Positions 55,197 to 64,000 of a stretch of DNA of 64,000 bases are shown in pieces. The position numbers and the translations under genes are program-made. The first letter of the stretch is position 1. Each line of letters opens with the position of its first letter. This DNA comes from Mycolicibacter nonchromogenicus (lineage in GTDB: Bacteria; Actinomycetota; Actinomycetes; Mycobacteriales; Mycobacteriaceae): NCBI RefSeq assembly GCF_002101775.1, contig NZ_LQPI01000020.1:21370-85369 (forward strand), read 5' to 3'. Below the pieces are notes generated by a model that worked only from the letters and a program-made list of their open reading frames with translations, had not been told where the DNA came from and searched no databases.

Positions 55197-58100
55197 TCAG
55201 TGCCGCAACGGCGCCGGGCTCCACAATCCGGAACGCACCGCGGTGCCCAGTTCCAGATGCGCAGGTGTGGCCGCCGGGTAGTACGGCGTCAACTGCTGCA
55301 GGGCGCCCCAGTCGCGGAACCAGTCGTGGTTCAGGTAACTGGGCACCGTGGTCGCGCGCACCAGCAACTCGGTGATACCCAGCGGGCCGCCACCGTTGTT
55401 GTCCATCACCGGGGAGTTCGCCTCGGCGCCGAAACGGTCCGGCAGGATCCGCCACTTGGGCACCTCAGTCACCCCGTTCTGGTGACCGAACGGCCGCTGG
55501 CAGGGGAACGCCAGGCCCACCAGCCAGTCCAGCAGCACCGGATCCTGCGAGCCCACCACCTCCTGCAGCGTGCTCAGCTGCGGCACCCGCGGCGGCGTCA
55601 CCGCGATCCAGTGCTGCGGGGCCAGGTCGTCGTCGCGGACCACCAGCCGGATGCGGGTGGCCTCAGCCGGGATCGCCGACATCGGCGCGCGCAGGTTGCG
55701 CCACGCCGGAACCGCCCCGATGTCACCGAATTCCACGGTGCCGCCTGGCTTGTCGCTCGCGGCGCCGGCCTCGGTGGCCCACTGCGCGGTGACCTCGCCG
55801 CGGTCGAAGCGGCCCGCGGCCGCGACCACCAGCAGCGGCCCGGCGCTGGCCCGGTCGGCGGGCAGCCGGTACCAGGCCGAGCGCAGCAGCGCGGGCACCT
55901 GAAGACCGGGGCGCCAGCTGCCGAGCACCGGCACCCGGGCGGGGTCCAGCTTGTAGGGCAGGCGGGCGCGCGAGCCGTTGACACCCTCGGCGGCGGTGGT
56001 GCCACCCTCGGTACCGGCCTCGCCGCCGGACACCTCGGCGTCGTCGTCGGCCAATCGGCCCAACCCGGGCGGGCCCATCACCTGGTCGGCAGAGACGTCA
56101 GCGGGAATCCCGTTGGGGGTGAACCCGACCGAGAACGTCGCGCCCAGCGCCTCGTCGACCGGAGCGTCGATCGGGGTGAGCATCCCGGCGGTGGGGTCCT
56201 GTTCGACCAACACGTCGTCGGCCAGCCCGCACGTCTTGCCGGTGAGGGCGCCCAGGTTGGAGCGGCCCACCGTCCACGCCGGGTATTGGCCGAGCATCGC
56301 GGCGGTCAGCGACACCACCTCGAACACGATCAGCACCCAGGAGGCGATCGCCAGCGGGTAGCCGGACAGTGCCACCCAGCGTGGTTGCCGCTCAGCACCA
56401 TTGGCGAAGTGGAACCAAGCGGCCACCAGGGCCGCCACCACCGTCAGGCCCACACCCAGGGTGGCGAACGCCAGATGCCACTTGGGGAAGGCGTTGGACC
56501 ACGGCACCCCGAAGTTGGAGACGTACCACCAGCCGTTGACGCTGGCGAACGACAGCGCGGTGATGAACAGCACCACGGCGGTGAACAGCGTCCGGTTGCG
56601 CCGCGAGTGCATGGCCGCGGCGCTCACCGCGACGGCGGCCAGTGCGCCCAGTGACCCGGCCAGCCCGGCGAACACTCCGAAGTGATGCGTCCACTTGGTG
56701 GGCGTGAACATCATCGCGATGAACGAGATGATGGTGATCCCGATGATGCGCCGGCTCGGCCCCGCGGCGGTGCCGGGAATCCGACCCTTGCGCAACGCCA
56801 TCGCCACCGACACCGCCAGCGCGACGCCCAGCGCCAGCACCGGGAACCGGCGCGCCACCGAGCCGTCGGGAGTGGCCAGGAACAGCCGCTCGTAGCGGAC
56901 GTGCTCCTCGAACCAGGCCAGGCTGGGCCCGACCGCGGACTTCAGCGTGCTGGCCTCGATCTCGCCGGCCAGGGTCTGGTCGCGGAAGATCACGATCGCG
57001 GTGATGCTGACCGCCGCGGCGATCGGCGCCAGCAGCGGCGCCAGCCCGAACTGCTCGGACCGCCGGTGCAAGATGGTGCGCAGCGGCCCGATGGCCACCA
57101 GCAGCGCACCGATCGACGCGATCCCGGTCGGACCGGAGAACAACGTCATCGCGCCGATGATGCAGGCGAACGCCAGCGGCAGCAGCCGACTGGTGGCCAC
57201 CGCCCGCTCCACCGAACACCAGGTCGCCAGGATGCCCAGCGCGATGATCGGCTCGGGACGCAGCCCGTTGTTCAGCGGCAGCCAGAAGGCCAGGAACATG
57301 CCCGCCGCGGTCCAGGCCGCCGCCCGGCTCTGCTTGACGGCGTGGCCCAGGCGGGGGATCACCTCGCGGCTGATCAGCCACCAGCAGGCCAGCGCCATGG
57401 CCAGGGTGGGCAGCCGCATCCAGATGCTGGAGGTCGACACGTGCGACCACACCGCGAGCAGGTCGTAGTACCAGCCGAACGGCGCCTCCGGGGTGCCGAA
57501 CCAGCGGTAGAAGTTGGCCATGTAGCCGGCGTGCTCGGAGATGCGCGCCATGGTCAGGATGTAGCCGTCGTCGCTGGTGTTGGCGCCGACGAAGTGCCAC
57601 CAGACCAGCACCGCGGTGACCACTGCGTCCAACGGTGTGGCCGACCACCAGCGGGCCGGCAGGAAGCGCCGGTGCCGGGTGCCGTCGGCGGTGTCCAGGA
57701 TGTGCAGGGCGATCAGCGCGGCGATCGTCAGCACCACCCCGAGGATCATCGCCGCCAACTTGAGCGGGGTGGGGGCGCTGGAGAAGCGGGTGTCGACGGT
57801 GGCGCTGAATTCCAGTCCGGCCGGCGCAGGCCCGGACAGGTCGGTGTAGACGCCGACGATCTGCGGGCGGAAGTCGTAGCCGCTGCGGGTCCCGGTGAGC
57901 GGCGTACCGGGCTTCTCGGCGTGGGGTCCATATTTCAGGCCGACGAATTCGGCGGTGACCCGATCCGCGTGGGCGGTGAAGGTCAGCTTCTGGCAGTCCG
58001 GGCCGAGCACCTGGGCCAGCGGCGCCACCACCACCGGCACGTTGCGGACGACCAGAACCAGGTCGTCGTTGACGAGTTCGATGAGCAGGCCGCGGTCGAC

Positions 58101-58382
58101 GGCCTTGGGCGCCTGCTTGGGCACCGTGGACAACAGCACCGAGCGGGCCGGGGTGAGGCCGGCTGCGGCCTGGCACGGCACGCTGATGTCGAGGTCGGTG
58201 GCGACGTAACTGATCAGCGGCGCCTGCACACTGGCCAGCACGCCGTTCTGCGGCCAGTTGAGTTCGGCGGTGGTCTGCTTGACCGGCAATAAGGGGGTGA
58301 GGATCGCCAGGAGGGTGCCCAGCACGCCTGCGACGATGGCGACGGCCCGAGCGATCCGGAAGTGGGCGCGCGTATCGGTCAC
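55197..58382 (-). CDS. embC: Arabinosyltransferase EmbC
   Basis: 1061 residues. GT-C arabinosyltransferase that elongates the arabinan of lipoarabinomannan. Catalytic Asp pair in NTSDDGYILTMARISEHAGY, multiple membrane helices, C-terminal carbohydrate-binding region with PALLRSAWYRLPAD and NHDWFRDWGALQQL. Slightly shorter than the M. tuberculosis protein (1094). The GTG start is set by TAGCAT 6 nt upstream. Located 34 bp after aftA. Unlike in M. tuberculosis, about 1.1 kb rather than under 100 bp separates it from embA. Confidence 0.96.
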   Translation of the reverse strand: MTDTRAHFRIARAVAIVAGVLGTLLAILTPLLPVKQTTAELNWPQNGVLASVQAPLISYVATDLDISVPCQAAAGLTPARSVLLSTVPKQAPKAVDRGLLIELVNDDLVLVVRNVPVVVAPLAQVLGPDCQKLTFTAHADRVTAEFVGLKYGPHAEKPGTPLTGTRSGYDFRPQIVGVYTDLSGPAPAGLEFSATVDTRFSSAPTPLKLAAMILGVVLTIAALIALHILDTADGTRHRRFLPARWWSATPLDAVVTAVLVWWHFVGANTSDDGYILTMARISEHAGYMANFYRWFGTPEAPFGWYYDLLAVWSHVSTSSIWMRLPTLAMALACWWLISREVIPRLGHAVKQSRAAAWTAAGMFLAFWLPLNNGLRPEPIIALGILATWCSVERAVATSRLLPLAFACIIGAMTLFSGPTGIASIGALLVAIGPLRTILHRRSEQFGLAPLLAPIAAAVSITAIVIFRDQTLAGEIEASTLKSAVGPSLAWFEEHVRYERLFLATPDGSVARRFPVLALGVALAVSVAMALRKGRIPGTAAGPSRRIIGITIISFIAMMFTPTKWTHHFGVFAGLAGSLGALAAVAVSAAAMHSRRNRTLFTAVVLFITALSFASVNGWWYVSNFGVPWSNAFPKWHLAFATLGVGLTVVAALVAAWFHFANGAERQPRWVALSGYPLAIASWVLIVFEVVSLTAAMLGQYPAWTVGRSNLGALTGKTCGLADDVLVEQDPTAGMLTPIDAPVDEALGATFSVGFTPNGIPADVSADQVMGPPGLGRLADDDAEVSGGEAGTEGGTTAAEGVNGSRARLPYKLDPARVPVLGSWRPGLQVPALLRSAWYRLPADRASAGPLLVVAAAGRFDRGEVTAQWATEAGAASDKPGGTVEFGDIGAVPAWRNLRAPMSAIPAEATRIRLVVRDDDLAPQHWIAVTPPRVPQLSTLQEVVGSQDPVLLDWLVGLAFPCQRPFGHQNGVTEVPKWRILPDRFGAEANSPVMDNNGGGPLGITELLVRATTVPSYLNHDWFRDWGALQQLTPYYPAATPAHLELGTAVRSGLWSPAPLRH

Positions 58383-58388
58383 GCACAG

Positions 58389-58394
58389 ATGCTA
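58389..58394 (-). promoter_or_regulatory. -10 box, leaderless embC promoter
   Basis: On the minus strand TAGCAT is 6 nt upstream of the GTG at 58382, within the 34-bp aftA-embC gap. Confidence 0.55.
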
Positions 58395-58416
58395 TCGGGG
58401 TGCTCGCCGACGCCCG

Positions 58417-60420
58417 TCAGGTGCGGACGGCAAGCACGAACGGGCCGATCTTCTGCACGTGGAACTGCGGCCCGGCGAACAGCGCCGCGTCGAGCTCCAC
58501 CGTGTAGCGCCGCACGTTGGGGTGGTTGGGGTAGACGTCCTTGGCCAGCCGCAGCGTGTAGGTGTCGCCGGCGCCGGGCCGCATCAGAAACACCGTCGGC
58601 GCCGGCCACGGCAGATCGTCGAGCGCGCGGGTGAACTGCTCGGACGTCTCGAGCTTGGACCAGGCCTCGATCGCGGCGGCGCGCGCGGAGAACTGCGCCA
58701 ACGGGTTGGCGTAGTGCGGCGTCAGCCCCTGGAAGCCCCAGTAGGGGTAGTAGGACAGGAAGCTGTAGTCGGCGGTGAGCACCACGGTCTGGTTGCGCGG
58801 CTTGCCGGTGGCCGCGGTGATGGCGGCGTCGACCGCCTCGTAGTACTTCGCGGCGCCCGGTGGGCGGCGGTCGCCGCGCTCACCGTGGCCGTCGGTGTCG
58901 GTGTAGGCGACGGTGATGTCGGGCCGCAGCACCTCGGGAATGTCCTGGCTGAACGCCACGGCGCCGGCCAGCCCAACCGCGGTCGCCACGGGGTAGACGA
59001 TGGTGTGCCAGCCCTGCGCGGCGCGGCCGAGCGCCTGGGCGCCCTCGATGAACCCGAAGACTCCGGCCGTGGCCAGCAGCACCGTCAGCGTGGGCTGCAG
59101 CCGGAAACTCAGCAGGGTGGTGAGGGCCAGCGTGGACAGCATCGACAGCAGCGACCACAGGTAGACGCCGATCACGCCGATCGCCAGCGCACCCGCCCGG
59201 GTGGACTTGGTGGCTCGCACCACCAGCCACAGCGTGCCGAGCAGGCACAGTGCTCCGAGCAGCGTGAACTGCAGCATCGGGAAGCTCAGCTCGGCGCCGT
59301 CGCGGGGCAGGTAGTGGAAGGCGCTGCGCGACTCGCCGGGCGGGTGGTACAGCGCCTGGCGCAGGTAGGGCGTCCAGGTGATCGACGCGATGGCCGCGGC
59401 GATCACGCCGATGACCGCCAGCCGAGCCAGGGGGCTCAGCGTGGCCCTGATGCCCGCGCGCTTGAACGCCCGTGACGCCACCAGTACCGCGGCCATCAGG
59501 GCCACCGTGAACGCGGTGTAGGCCACCAGCAGGGTGTAGAAGGTGGCGGCGAAGCCCAGGAAGAGGCCGGCGCCGACGATCGCTGCCCAGCCGCGCCTGT
59601 CGTGTGGTGGGTTGTCTGCCGCGCCCTGTGCCGCGAGCCGGAATCCTGCGACGGGCGCCTCGGCGTGTCGGTCGCCAGATTCCGGCTCGGCGGGAAGGCG
59701 CGGGCCGGCGGGGTGGGGCGAGGCGGCGCTGCGCGGGCCGGCGCGCAGGCCGGACCAGGTCAGGATCAGCACCGGGGGCAGCAGCACGGTGATCATCGCC
59801 GCGTAGGGCTCCGGGGAGCTGTAGGCCAGCGTCACCGCCGCGCCGGCGATGGTGGCCAGCAGCGCGTACTCGAAGCGGACCATCTTGTTCCACAGCACCA
59901 GCGCCACCGCGGCGGCCACGGCGATCGAGGTGATCGCCCACGGCTTGTACATCTCCCAGGCCGGCAGCCCGGTCCAGGCCGCGGCCCGGCCGCCGAGCCA
60001 GAACCAGCCCGGCGGGTAGAAGGGCGGCAGCCCGAGGTAGGTCATGTCGGCCAAGGCGGGGCTGTCGGCCAGCCGGGTCAGGTATTCGGTGCGGAACTGC
60101 TGGTCCACCGAGATCCCGAACAGGTAGAGCTTGGTGGCGCCCAGCGGCATCGCCAGCGTCACCACCGAAAACGCCGAGACGAACACCACGGCAGCGATCC
60201 AGCCCACGGCACGCCGGCCACGCCGCCAGAGCCACCCCGCCGCGGCCAACCCGGCCAGACAGCCGACCTGCCCGACGGTGGTCAGCGCGTGCAGTTGGTT
60301 CGATGACGGATACGCGGGCCACTGCACCCGGGCGATCGCCATCAGCGCGACCACCGCGACGACGACGGCCACCGCAGCGGCCAGCATCATCTGACCGACG
60401 GTGGCCAGCGCGGTGCGCAT
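58417..60420 (-). CDS. aftA: Galactan 5-O-arabinofuranosyltransferase AftA
   Basis: 667 residues. GT-C enzyme adding the first arabinofuranose to galactan from decaprenylphosphoarabinose. About eleven helices with the catalytic acidic loop after helix 3 ([20 protein letters not shown]), then a periplasmic C-domain ending [21 protein letters not shown] hydrophilic insert (about 235-275, rich in Pro, Glu and Arg) interrupts the membrane part and may account for its extra length over the 643-residue M. tuberculosis Rv3792. ATG overlaps the dprE2 stop by 1 bp. Confidence 0.94.
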   Translation of the reverse strand: MRTALATVGQMMLAAAVAVVVAVVALMAIARVQWPAYPSSNQLHALTTVGQVGCLAGLAAAGWLWRRGRRAVGWIAAVVFVSAFSVVTLAMPLGATKLYLFGISVDQQFRTEYLTRLADSPALADMTYLGLPPFYPPGWFWLGGRAAAWTGLPAWEMYKPWAITSIAVAAAVALVLWNKMVRFEYALLATIAGAAVTLAYSSPEPYAAMITVLLPPVLILTWSGLRAGPRSAASPHPAGPRLPAEPESGDRHAEAPVAGFRLAAQGAADNPPHDRRGWAAIVGAGLFLGFAATFYTLLVAYTAFTVALMAAVLVASRAFKRAGIRATLSPLARLAVIGVIAAAIASITWTPYLRQALYHPPGESRSAFHYLPRDGAELSFPMLQFTLLGALCLLGTLWLVVRATKSTRAGALAIGVIGVYLWSLLSMLSTLALTTLLSFRLQPTLTVLLATAGVFGFIEGAQALGRAAQGWHTIVYPVATAVGLAGAVAFSQDIPEVLRPDITVAYTDTDGHGERGDRRPPGAAKYYEAVDAAITAATGKPRNQTVVLTADYSFLSYYPYWGFQGLTPHYANPLAQFSARAAAIEAWSKLETSEQFTRALDDLPWPAPTVFLMRPGAGDTYTLRLAKDVYPNHPNVRRYTVELDAALFAGPQFHVQKIGPFVLAVRT

Positions 60421-61184
60421 CAGATGGGCAGCCGGCGGAAGATCGCCCGCGGGACGTGCCGCAGCACCATCATGACGTAGCGGAACGCCCCTGGCGCCCA
60501 GACGATTTCCTTGCCCTTGGCGGCGGCGGCCACCGCCAGTTCGGCGACGTCTTCCTTGTCGACGGTCAGCGGTGCTTCCTTGACGTGCGCGGAGAAGCGG
60601 GTGCGCACCTGGCCGGGCCGGATCACCAGCACCCGCACGCCGTCTTCGCGAAGCGCCTCGCCCAGGCCGAGGTAGAAGCCGTCCAGGCCGGCCTTGGTGG
60701 AGCCGTAGACGAAGTTGGTCCGGCGGACTCGTTCGCCGGCCACCGAGCTCATCGCGATGATCTGCCCGAAGCCCTGGGCGCCCATCTTGTCCGCGAGCAG
60801 CACGCCCACCGAAACCGCTGCGGTGTAGTTGATCTGCGCGACCTGCACCGCCTTGGCCTGGTTGTGCCAGAGTTCCTCGGCGTCGGCGTCCATGCCGAAG
60901 GCCACGATCGCCACGTCGATGTCGCCGTCCGAGAACGCGGCGTCGATCATCGCCGGGTGGCTTGCGGTGTCGAGCGCGTCGAAGTCGACGATCCGCACCG
61001 ACTTGGCACCGGCTGCCTCCATGGCGGCCACGGCGTCGTCGCGACCGGGGTCGCCGGGCAGGCAGGCCAGCACCACGGTGGCCGAGGCATTGCGCAGGTA
61101 GCGCGCACAGATCGCCAGGCCGATCTCGGAGGTGCCGCCCAGCAGCAGGATGGACTGGGGGTTACCGGTGGCGTCGAACACCAT
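60420..61184 (-). CDS. dprE2: Decaprenylphosphoryl-2-keto-ribose reductase DprE2
   Basis: 254 residues. Short-chain dehydrogenase reducing the keto intermediate from DprE1 to decaprenylphosphoryl arabinose. Cofactor motif [13 protein letters not shown], catalytic Ser in [10 protein letters not shown] and Tyr-x3-Lys in [12 protein letters not shown] immediately follows the dprE1 stop with no spacer, and the stop overlaps aftA. Corresponds to Rv3791. Confidence 0.97.
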   Translation of the reverse strand: MVFDATGNPQSILLLGGTSEIGLAICARYLRNASATVVLACLPGDPGRDDAVAAMEAAGAKSVRIVDFDALDTASHPAMIDAAFSDGDIDVAIVAFGMDADAEELWHNQAKAVQVAQINYTAAVSVGVLLADKMGAQGFGQIIAMSSVAGERVRRTNFVYGSTKAGLDGFYLGLGEALREDGVRVLVIRPGQVRTRFSAHVKEAPLTVDKEDVAELAVAAAAKGKEIVWAPGAFRYVMMVLRHVPRAIFRRLPI

Positions 61185-62567
61185 CTACAGAAGCTCCAAA
61201 CGTCGGGCCATATCGGAGGCGAAGATCCCGTCGGGATCGGCCTTGCGGCGTACCGCGATCCATTCGTCGATCCGCGGGTACATGGCGTGGAAATTCTCCG
61301 CGGTGGTGCGAGAGTCCTTGGCGGTGTAGAGCCGGCCGCCGAACTCCAGCACCCGCCGGTCCAGTTCGTTGAGCAGCTCGTTGACGCCGGGCTTCATCGG
61401 GAAGTCAAGGCACACGTTCCAGCCGGGCATCGGGAAACTCAGCGGCGCCTTGTTTCCCGGCCCGAACAGTTTGAACACGTTGAGCGCCGAGTAGTGCCCG
61501 CTGGCCTGGATGTCGATGATGATGCTCTTGAACTCCTCGACGGCTTCGGTGGGCACCAGGAACTGGTACTGGGCGAAGCCGGCCGGGCCGTAGCCGCGGT
61601 TCCACTCACCCAGCAGATCCAGCGGGTGATAGAACTGCGTCAGGTTCTGCACCTTGCCGCGATAGTGGCCGCCACGGCGGTAGTACAGCTCGCCGATGGC
61701 GCTCAGGCTCAACTTGTTCATCAACCCGTTGGGGAAGATGTCGGGCACCGTCATCAGCTGCGGGGCGTCGAACTTCAGCGGATTGCGGGCCAGCTTCTTG
61801 GGCAGCTCGTCGCGCAGCGCCAGCCGTCCACGGGTGATGGTGGCGCGGCCCAGCTTCGGCGGCGGGCTGATCGCGTCGAACCAGGCACTGGAATAGGTGT
61901 AGTTGGCCTCGCTGCCGTCGCTGTGGAAGGCGATGGTCTCGTCCAGCGTGGTGGTGTTGTCGCCGTCGTTGATGAAGTACGCCGTCTCGGTCGGCGTCAT
62001 GGCGATCGTGGCGCGCAGGATGATCCCGGTCAGGCCGTTGCCGCCGATGGTGGCCCAGAAGAGTTCGGAGTCCTCGCCGTCCGGGGTGAGGTGGCGTACC
62101 GAACCGCCGGCGGTCAGCAAATCCAGCGACAACACGTGGTTGCCGAAGCTGCCCTCACTGTGGTGGTTCTTGCCGTGGATGTCGCAGGCGATCGCCCCAC
62201 CGATGGTGACCTGGCGTGTCCCGGGCAGTACCGGCACCCACAACCCGAAGGGCAGGGCCGCCTTCATCAACTGATCCAGGCTCACCCCGCCGTCGACGTC
62301 GACGACACCGCGGTCAGACGAGATCGAGTGGATCCGGTTCAGCGCGGTCATGTCGATCACCAGGCCGCCGCCGTTCTGGGCGTTGTCGCCATAGGAACGG
62401 CCCAGGCCTCGCGCGATCACGCCCCGGCTTCCGGAATCGGCGCAGCGAGCCACCGCCTTGGCGATGACCTCGACATCCGGGGTCGACAACACCTGCGCCA
62501 CGCTGGGCGCGGTGCGGCCCCAGCCGGTGAGGCGGCGCGGTGTGGTCTGCAGCTCGGTGCTCAACAT
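61185..62567 (-). CDS. dprE1: Decaprenylphosphoryl-ribose 2-oxidase DprE1
   Basis: 460 residues. FAD enzyme oxidising decaprenylphosphoryl ribose at C2; essential and the target of benzothiazinones. N-terminal FAD-binding segments [15 protein letters not shown] and [20 protein letters not shown]. Cys386 in GWNVCLDFP matches the M. tuberculosis Cys387 that benzothiazinones attack, so susceptibility is expected. ATG 62567 is chosen from the -10 box 8 nt upstream and the family N-terminus [12 protein letters not shown]. First gene of the dprE1-dprE2-aftA(-embC) unit. Confidence 0.97.
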   Translation of the reverse strand: MLSTELQTTPRRLTGWGRTAPSVAQVLSTPDVEVIAKAVARCADSGSRGVIARGLGRSYGDNAQNGGGLVIDMTALNRIHSISSDRGVVDVDGGVSLDQLMKAALPFGLWVPVLPGTRQVTIGGAIACDIHGKNHHSEGSFGNHVLSLDLLTAGGSVRHLTPDGEDSELFWATIGGNGLTGIILRATIAMTPTETAYFINDGDNTTTLDETIAFHSDGSEANYTYSSAWFDAISPPPKLGRATITRGRLALRDELPKKLARNPLKFDAPQLMTVPDIFPNGLMNKLSLSAIGELYYRRGGHYRGKVQNLTQFYHPLDLLGEWNRGYGPAGFAQYQFLVPTEAVEEFKSIIIDIQASGHYSALNVFKLFGPGNKAPLSFPMPGWNVCLDFPMKPGVNELLNELDRRVLEFGGRLYTAKDSRTTAENFHAMYPRIDEWIAVRRKADPDGIFASDMARRLELL

Positions 62568-62575
62568 CGCACATG

Positions 62576-62581
62576 AGGGTA
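62576..62581 (-). promoter_or_regulatory. -10 box, leaderless dprE1 promoter
   Basis: On the minus strand TACCCT is 8 nt upstream of the ATG at 62567. Confidence 0.55.
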
Positions 62582-62632
62582 CCGGCAACGCGCCAGTTCC
62601 CGGTTCGGCGTGACTAAACGGGCCTGTCCCGT

Positions 62633-62638
62633 TACTAT
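62633..62638 (+). promoter_or_regulatory. -10 box, leaderless promoter of the 182-aa gene
   Basis: TACTAT lies 6 nt upstream of the ATG at 62645, divergent from the dprE1 promoter. Confidence 0.6.
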
Positions 62639-62644
62639 CGCGCA

Positions 62645-63193
62645 ATGCCTGAGACTTCTGCTAGCGAATCCTCCTCTGCCAAGTCCAAGACCGCGGGTTT
62701 TCCGCAATCTTCCACTTCAGCCTCGGCGTTGTCGGTGCCTACTATCGCCGCGTTGGCGTTGGCCGTGATCGGCATCGTTTTGGCCATCCTCGGGTGGTTC
62801 CACCCGTCGACGGGCCAGAAGTTCTCTGACGACCAGCGTGCCGAGGCCAAGGGCAACATCTGCAACGCGCAGGCCGTCGTGCGGCAGGGCACCCAGTTCA
62901 ACACCAACCTGCAGAACCCGGTTCCGGGCGACCTGGCCGGTGACCTGGCGGTGGGCACCAACGCGCGGCTTTCGCTGTTCGCCGGCGGCGCCTTCCTGCA
63001 CCAGAGCCTGAAGGCCAACCCGGCTACCCCGGATGACTTGGCGACGGCGGTTGGCGACATGGCCGACACCCTCGAGGCGCTGAGCATCAACTACCTGGCG
63101 GGTCACTCGCCCGAGGACGCGGTCCAGCAGCCGCTGCGCGACCAGCTGCGCGGTCAGATCGACGTCTTGGACGACCTCTGCCAGGAGCAGTAA
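62645..63193 (+). CDS. Single-pass mycobacterial membrane protein, 182 aa
   Basis: 182 residues. A Ser/Ala/Lys-rich cytoplasmic N-terminus (1-30), one membrane helix (about 32-52, [20 protein letters not shown]) and an extracellular helical domain. That domain ([21 protein letters not shown] through [11 protein letters not shown]) has a conserved-looking Cys pair near its ends, probably a disulphide. Similar alanine-rich membrane proteins occur in multiple copies in mycobacteria, but I know no function. Leaderless start, strong terminator after the stop: a monocistronic unit. Confidence 0.8.
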   Translation: MPETSASESSSAKSKTAGFPQSSTSASALSVPTIAALALAVIGIVLAILGWFHPSTGQKFSDDQRAEAKGNICNAQAVVRQGTQFNTNLQNPVPGDLAGDLAVGTNARLSLFAGGAFLHQSLKANPATPDDLATAVGDMADTLEALSINYLAGHSPEDAVQQPLRDQLRGQIDVLDDLCQEQ

Positions 63194-63211
63194 CCCCCTT
63201 AACAATCCACG

Positions 63212-63250
63212 TCAGCACCGGCTGCGCCACACGGGCGTAGCCGGTGCTGA
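63212..63250 (+). terminator. Terminator of the 182-aa gene
   Basis: Perfect 12-bp arms (TCAGCACCGGCT at 63212-63223, complement at 63239-63250), with additional internal pairing, followed by TTCGTTTCC. Confidence 0.8.
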
Positions 63251-63674
63251 TTCGTTTCCAGGGGTTGTTTGCTCGTGGGCCTGGACGAACCGGCTGTGGA
63301 CGCGGCCAGCACTGAAACGCGCCGGCTCTCAAGAGGGCGCGCCGGCTTGCATCAGAACCGTCGGTCGAGTGCTCCAGTGTCGGGCTCACCACCGGCGGGG
63401 CTTCGCGGCCGGGTGGACTCGTCCCCCAATACCGGCCAAGCGGGATAGGCGCCGGCGGTCGACTTCAGCAAACTGCACCCGGTGGGCCTCTTTACTTTGC
63501 TGAGTGTTATCCGGCCGCGCCGATAGCTGAAGACTAGCTGGGAAATTTATATTAAGGCCGATGGATGAATTAAATTAACGACCGCGGAATAATTGAGCTT
63601 ACGGAGCGAATCTAACCGATATTCGGGGCCGTAAGGCTGAACGACGGATTATCGTCTGCCCAGGTAAACAAGGG

Positions 63675-63702
63675 TTGACGCGTTCTGAATCCCTGTTAAC
63701 GT
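63675..63702 (+). promoter_or_regulatory. Candidate sigma-A-type promoter
   Basis: TTGACG (63675-63680), a 16-bp spacer and TAACGT (63697-63702), giving a leader of roughly 50 nt with an AAGGGGA ribosome-binding site ahead of the ATG at 63759. Confidence 0.5.
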
Positions 63703-63758
63703 GACTATTCGACAAATTACTGTGCCGTCGTTGTGTGTTGGTTAAGGGGAAAAGCATC

Positions 63759-64000
63759 ATGGCTCGTAATCGTCAGGGCAGTTCTAAGGTTCGTCGCAGT
63801 CGAGTATTCGGTGCTTCGTCGGCTGTGAGTGCGTTTCTGGCGTTTGGGTTGGGGCCGTGGTCGGGTGCGCCGTCGGCGAACGCCGACTTCGAGGACTTCT
63901 TGGTGGACCTGTTCGGGGACACTCTGGGTGGGGCGGTTGCGGATCTGGGGGCAAATTGGGGGGATCAGGCTGCCTGGTCGGTGCTGTTGGACTCGTCAAC
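63759..64000 (+). CDS. N-terminus of a second signal-peptide protein of the PGRS-GH5 type (runs off window)
   Basis: 80 complete codons are visible. A basic signal peptide (KVRRSRVFGASSAVSAFLAF, cleavage probably after SANA) is followed by DFEDFLVDLFGDTLGGAVAD and a Trp-containing stretch (LGANWGDQAAWSVLLDSS). Both parts resemble residues 1-70 of the GH5 fusion at 5.5 kb (EGFEVFDQVLAPFIDTASGG, then SPAAWEAFAANWD). The remainder, which might hold PGRS repeats and a catalytic domain, lies beyond the window. ATG 63759 follows AAGGGGA. Confidence 0.75.
   Translation, partial: MARNRQGSSKVRRSRVFGASSAVSAFLAFGLGPWSGAPSANADFEDFLVDLFGDTLGGAVADLGANWGDQAAWSVLLDSS

Larger units (their letters stand above)
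63194..63758. other. Intergenic region upstream of PGRS-type gene
   Basis: 565 bp without a gene. Left part: terminator. Right part (about 63525-63720) is unusually AT-rich for this genome, with ATTTATATTAAG and TGAATTAAATTAAC tracts and a likely promoter at 63675-63702. AT-rich DNA of this type attracts the silencer Lsr2 in mycobacteria, so silencing of the next gene is a possibility. Confidence 0.5.

Noticed and set aside
63784..63999. Pro/Thr-rich minus-strand frame at the right edge
   Set aside because: It is antisense to the signal-peptide protein starting at 63759, which has a ribosome-binding site, a promoter and a recognisable signal peptide.

Overview
The window is high-GC actinobacterial chromosome from a Mycobacterium-type organism. 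It carries the complete arabinogalactan and mycolate assembly locus (glf, glfT2, ubiA, aftB, fbpA, fbpD, culp6, fadD32, pks13, accD4, embB, embA, embC, aftA, dprE2, dprE1) with gene order closely following the M. tuberculosis Rv3790-Rv3846 interval as I remember it. Glycine-rich PGRS-like proteins with ordinary signal peptides suggest a non-tuberculous species, perhaps of the M. terrae / Mycolicibacter group. That species guess is an inference from memory.

Layout. 1-14.3 kb: sodA, a DnaA-box cluster and a 56-bp tandem repeat, a DUF4328 membrane protein with glpQ1, the ferritin gene bfrB, an LCP-type enzyme, a secreted PGRS-GH5 fusion, a CPBP membrane protein, an iron-regulated DUF2470 protein, pheA-gpm2, a three-gene operon (septum-formation protein, mini metallopeptidase, Cys/His-rich peptide) and serS. 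14.3-22.2 kb: a TetR regulator with palindromic operators beside a DUF2834 gene and an FAD oxidoreductase gene, a metallo-beta-lactamase/Rieske fusion with a small partner, three tandem acyltransferases and a HAD phosphatase. 22.2-25 kb: an exported peptidoglycan amidase and the repeat protein Erp. 25.2-44.5 kb: the galactan, decaprenyl-phosphoarabinose, mycolyltransferase and mycolic-acid condensation genes, all on the plus strand. 44.7-47.5 kb: a secreted PE-PPE hydrolase and an MFS transporter, an accessory patch. 47.7-62.6 kb: the emb/aftA/dprE genes on the minus strand. 62.6-64 kb: a small membrane protein and the start of a second signal-peptide protein of the PGRS-GH5 type.

How the genes work together. 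UbiA and the PAP2 phosphatase make decaprenylphosphoryl ribose, and DprE1/DprE2 epimerise it to the arabinose donor. AftA, EmbA/B/C and AftB build arabinan on the galactan made by Glf and GlfT2. FadD32, AccD4 and Pks13 make mycolic acids, and FbpA attaches them to arabinan and trehalose.

Most unusual features: about 1.1 kb of repeat-rich DNA between embC and embA, with a 106-codon gene inside near-perfect 22-bp inverted repeats and a 12-unit array of about 16 bp; a signal-peptide/PGRS/endoglycoceramidase-like fusion; DnaA boxes outside any recognisable oriC; and a recurring TANNNT box 6-8 nt upstream of GTG/ATG starts, indicating leaderless transcripts for fourteen genes.
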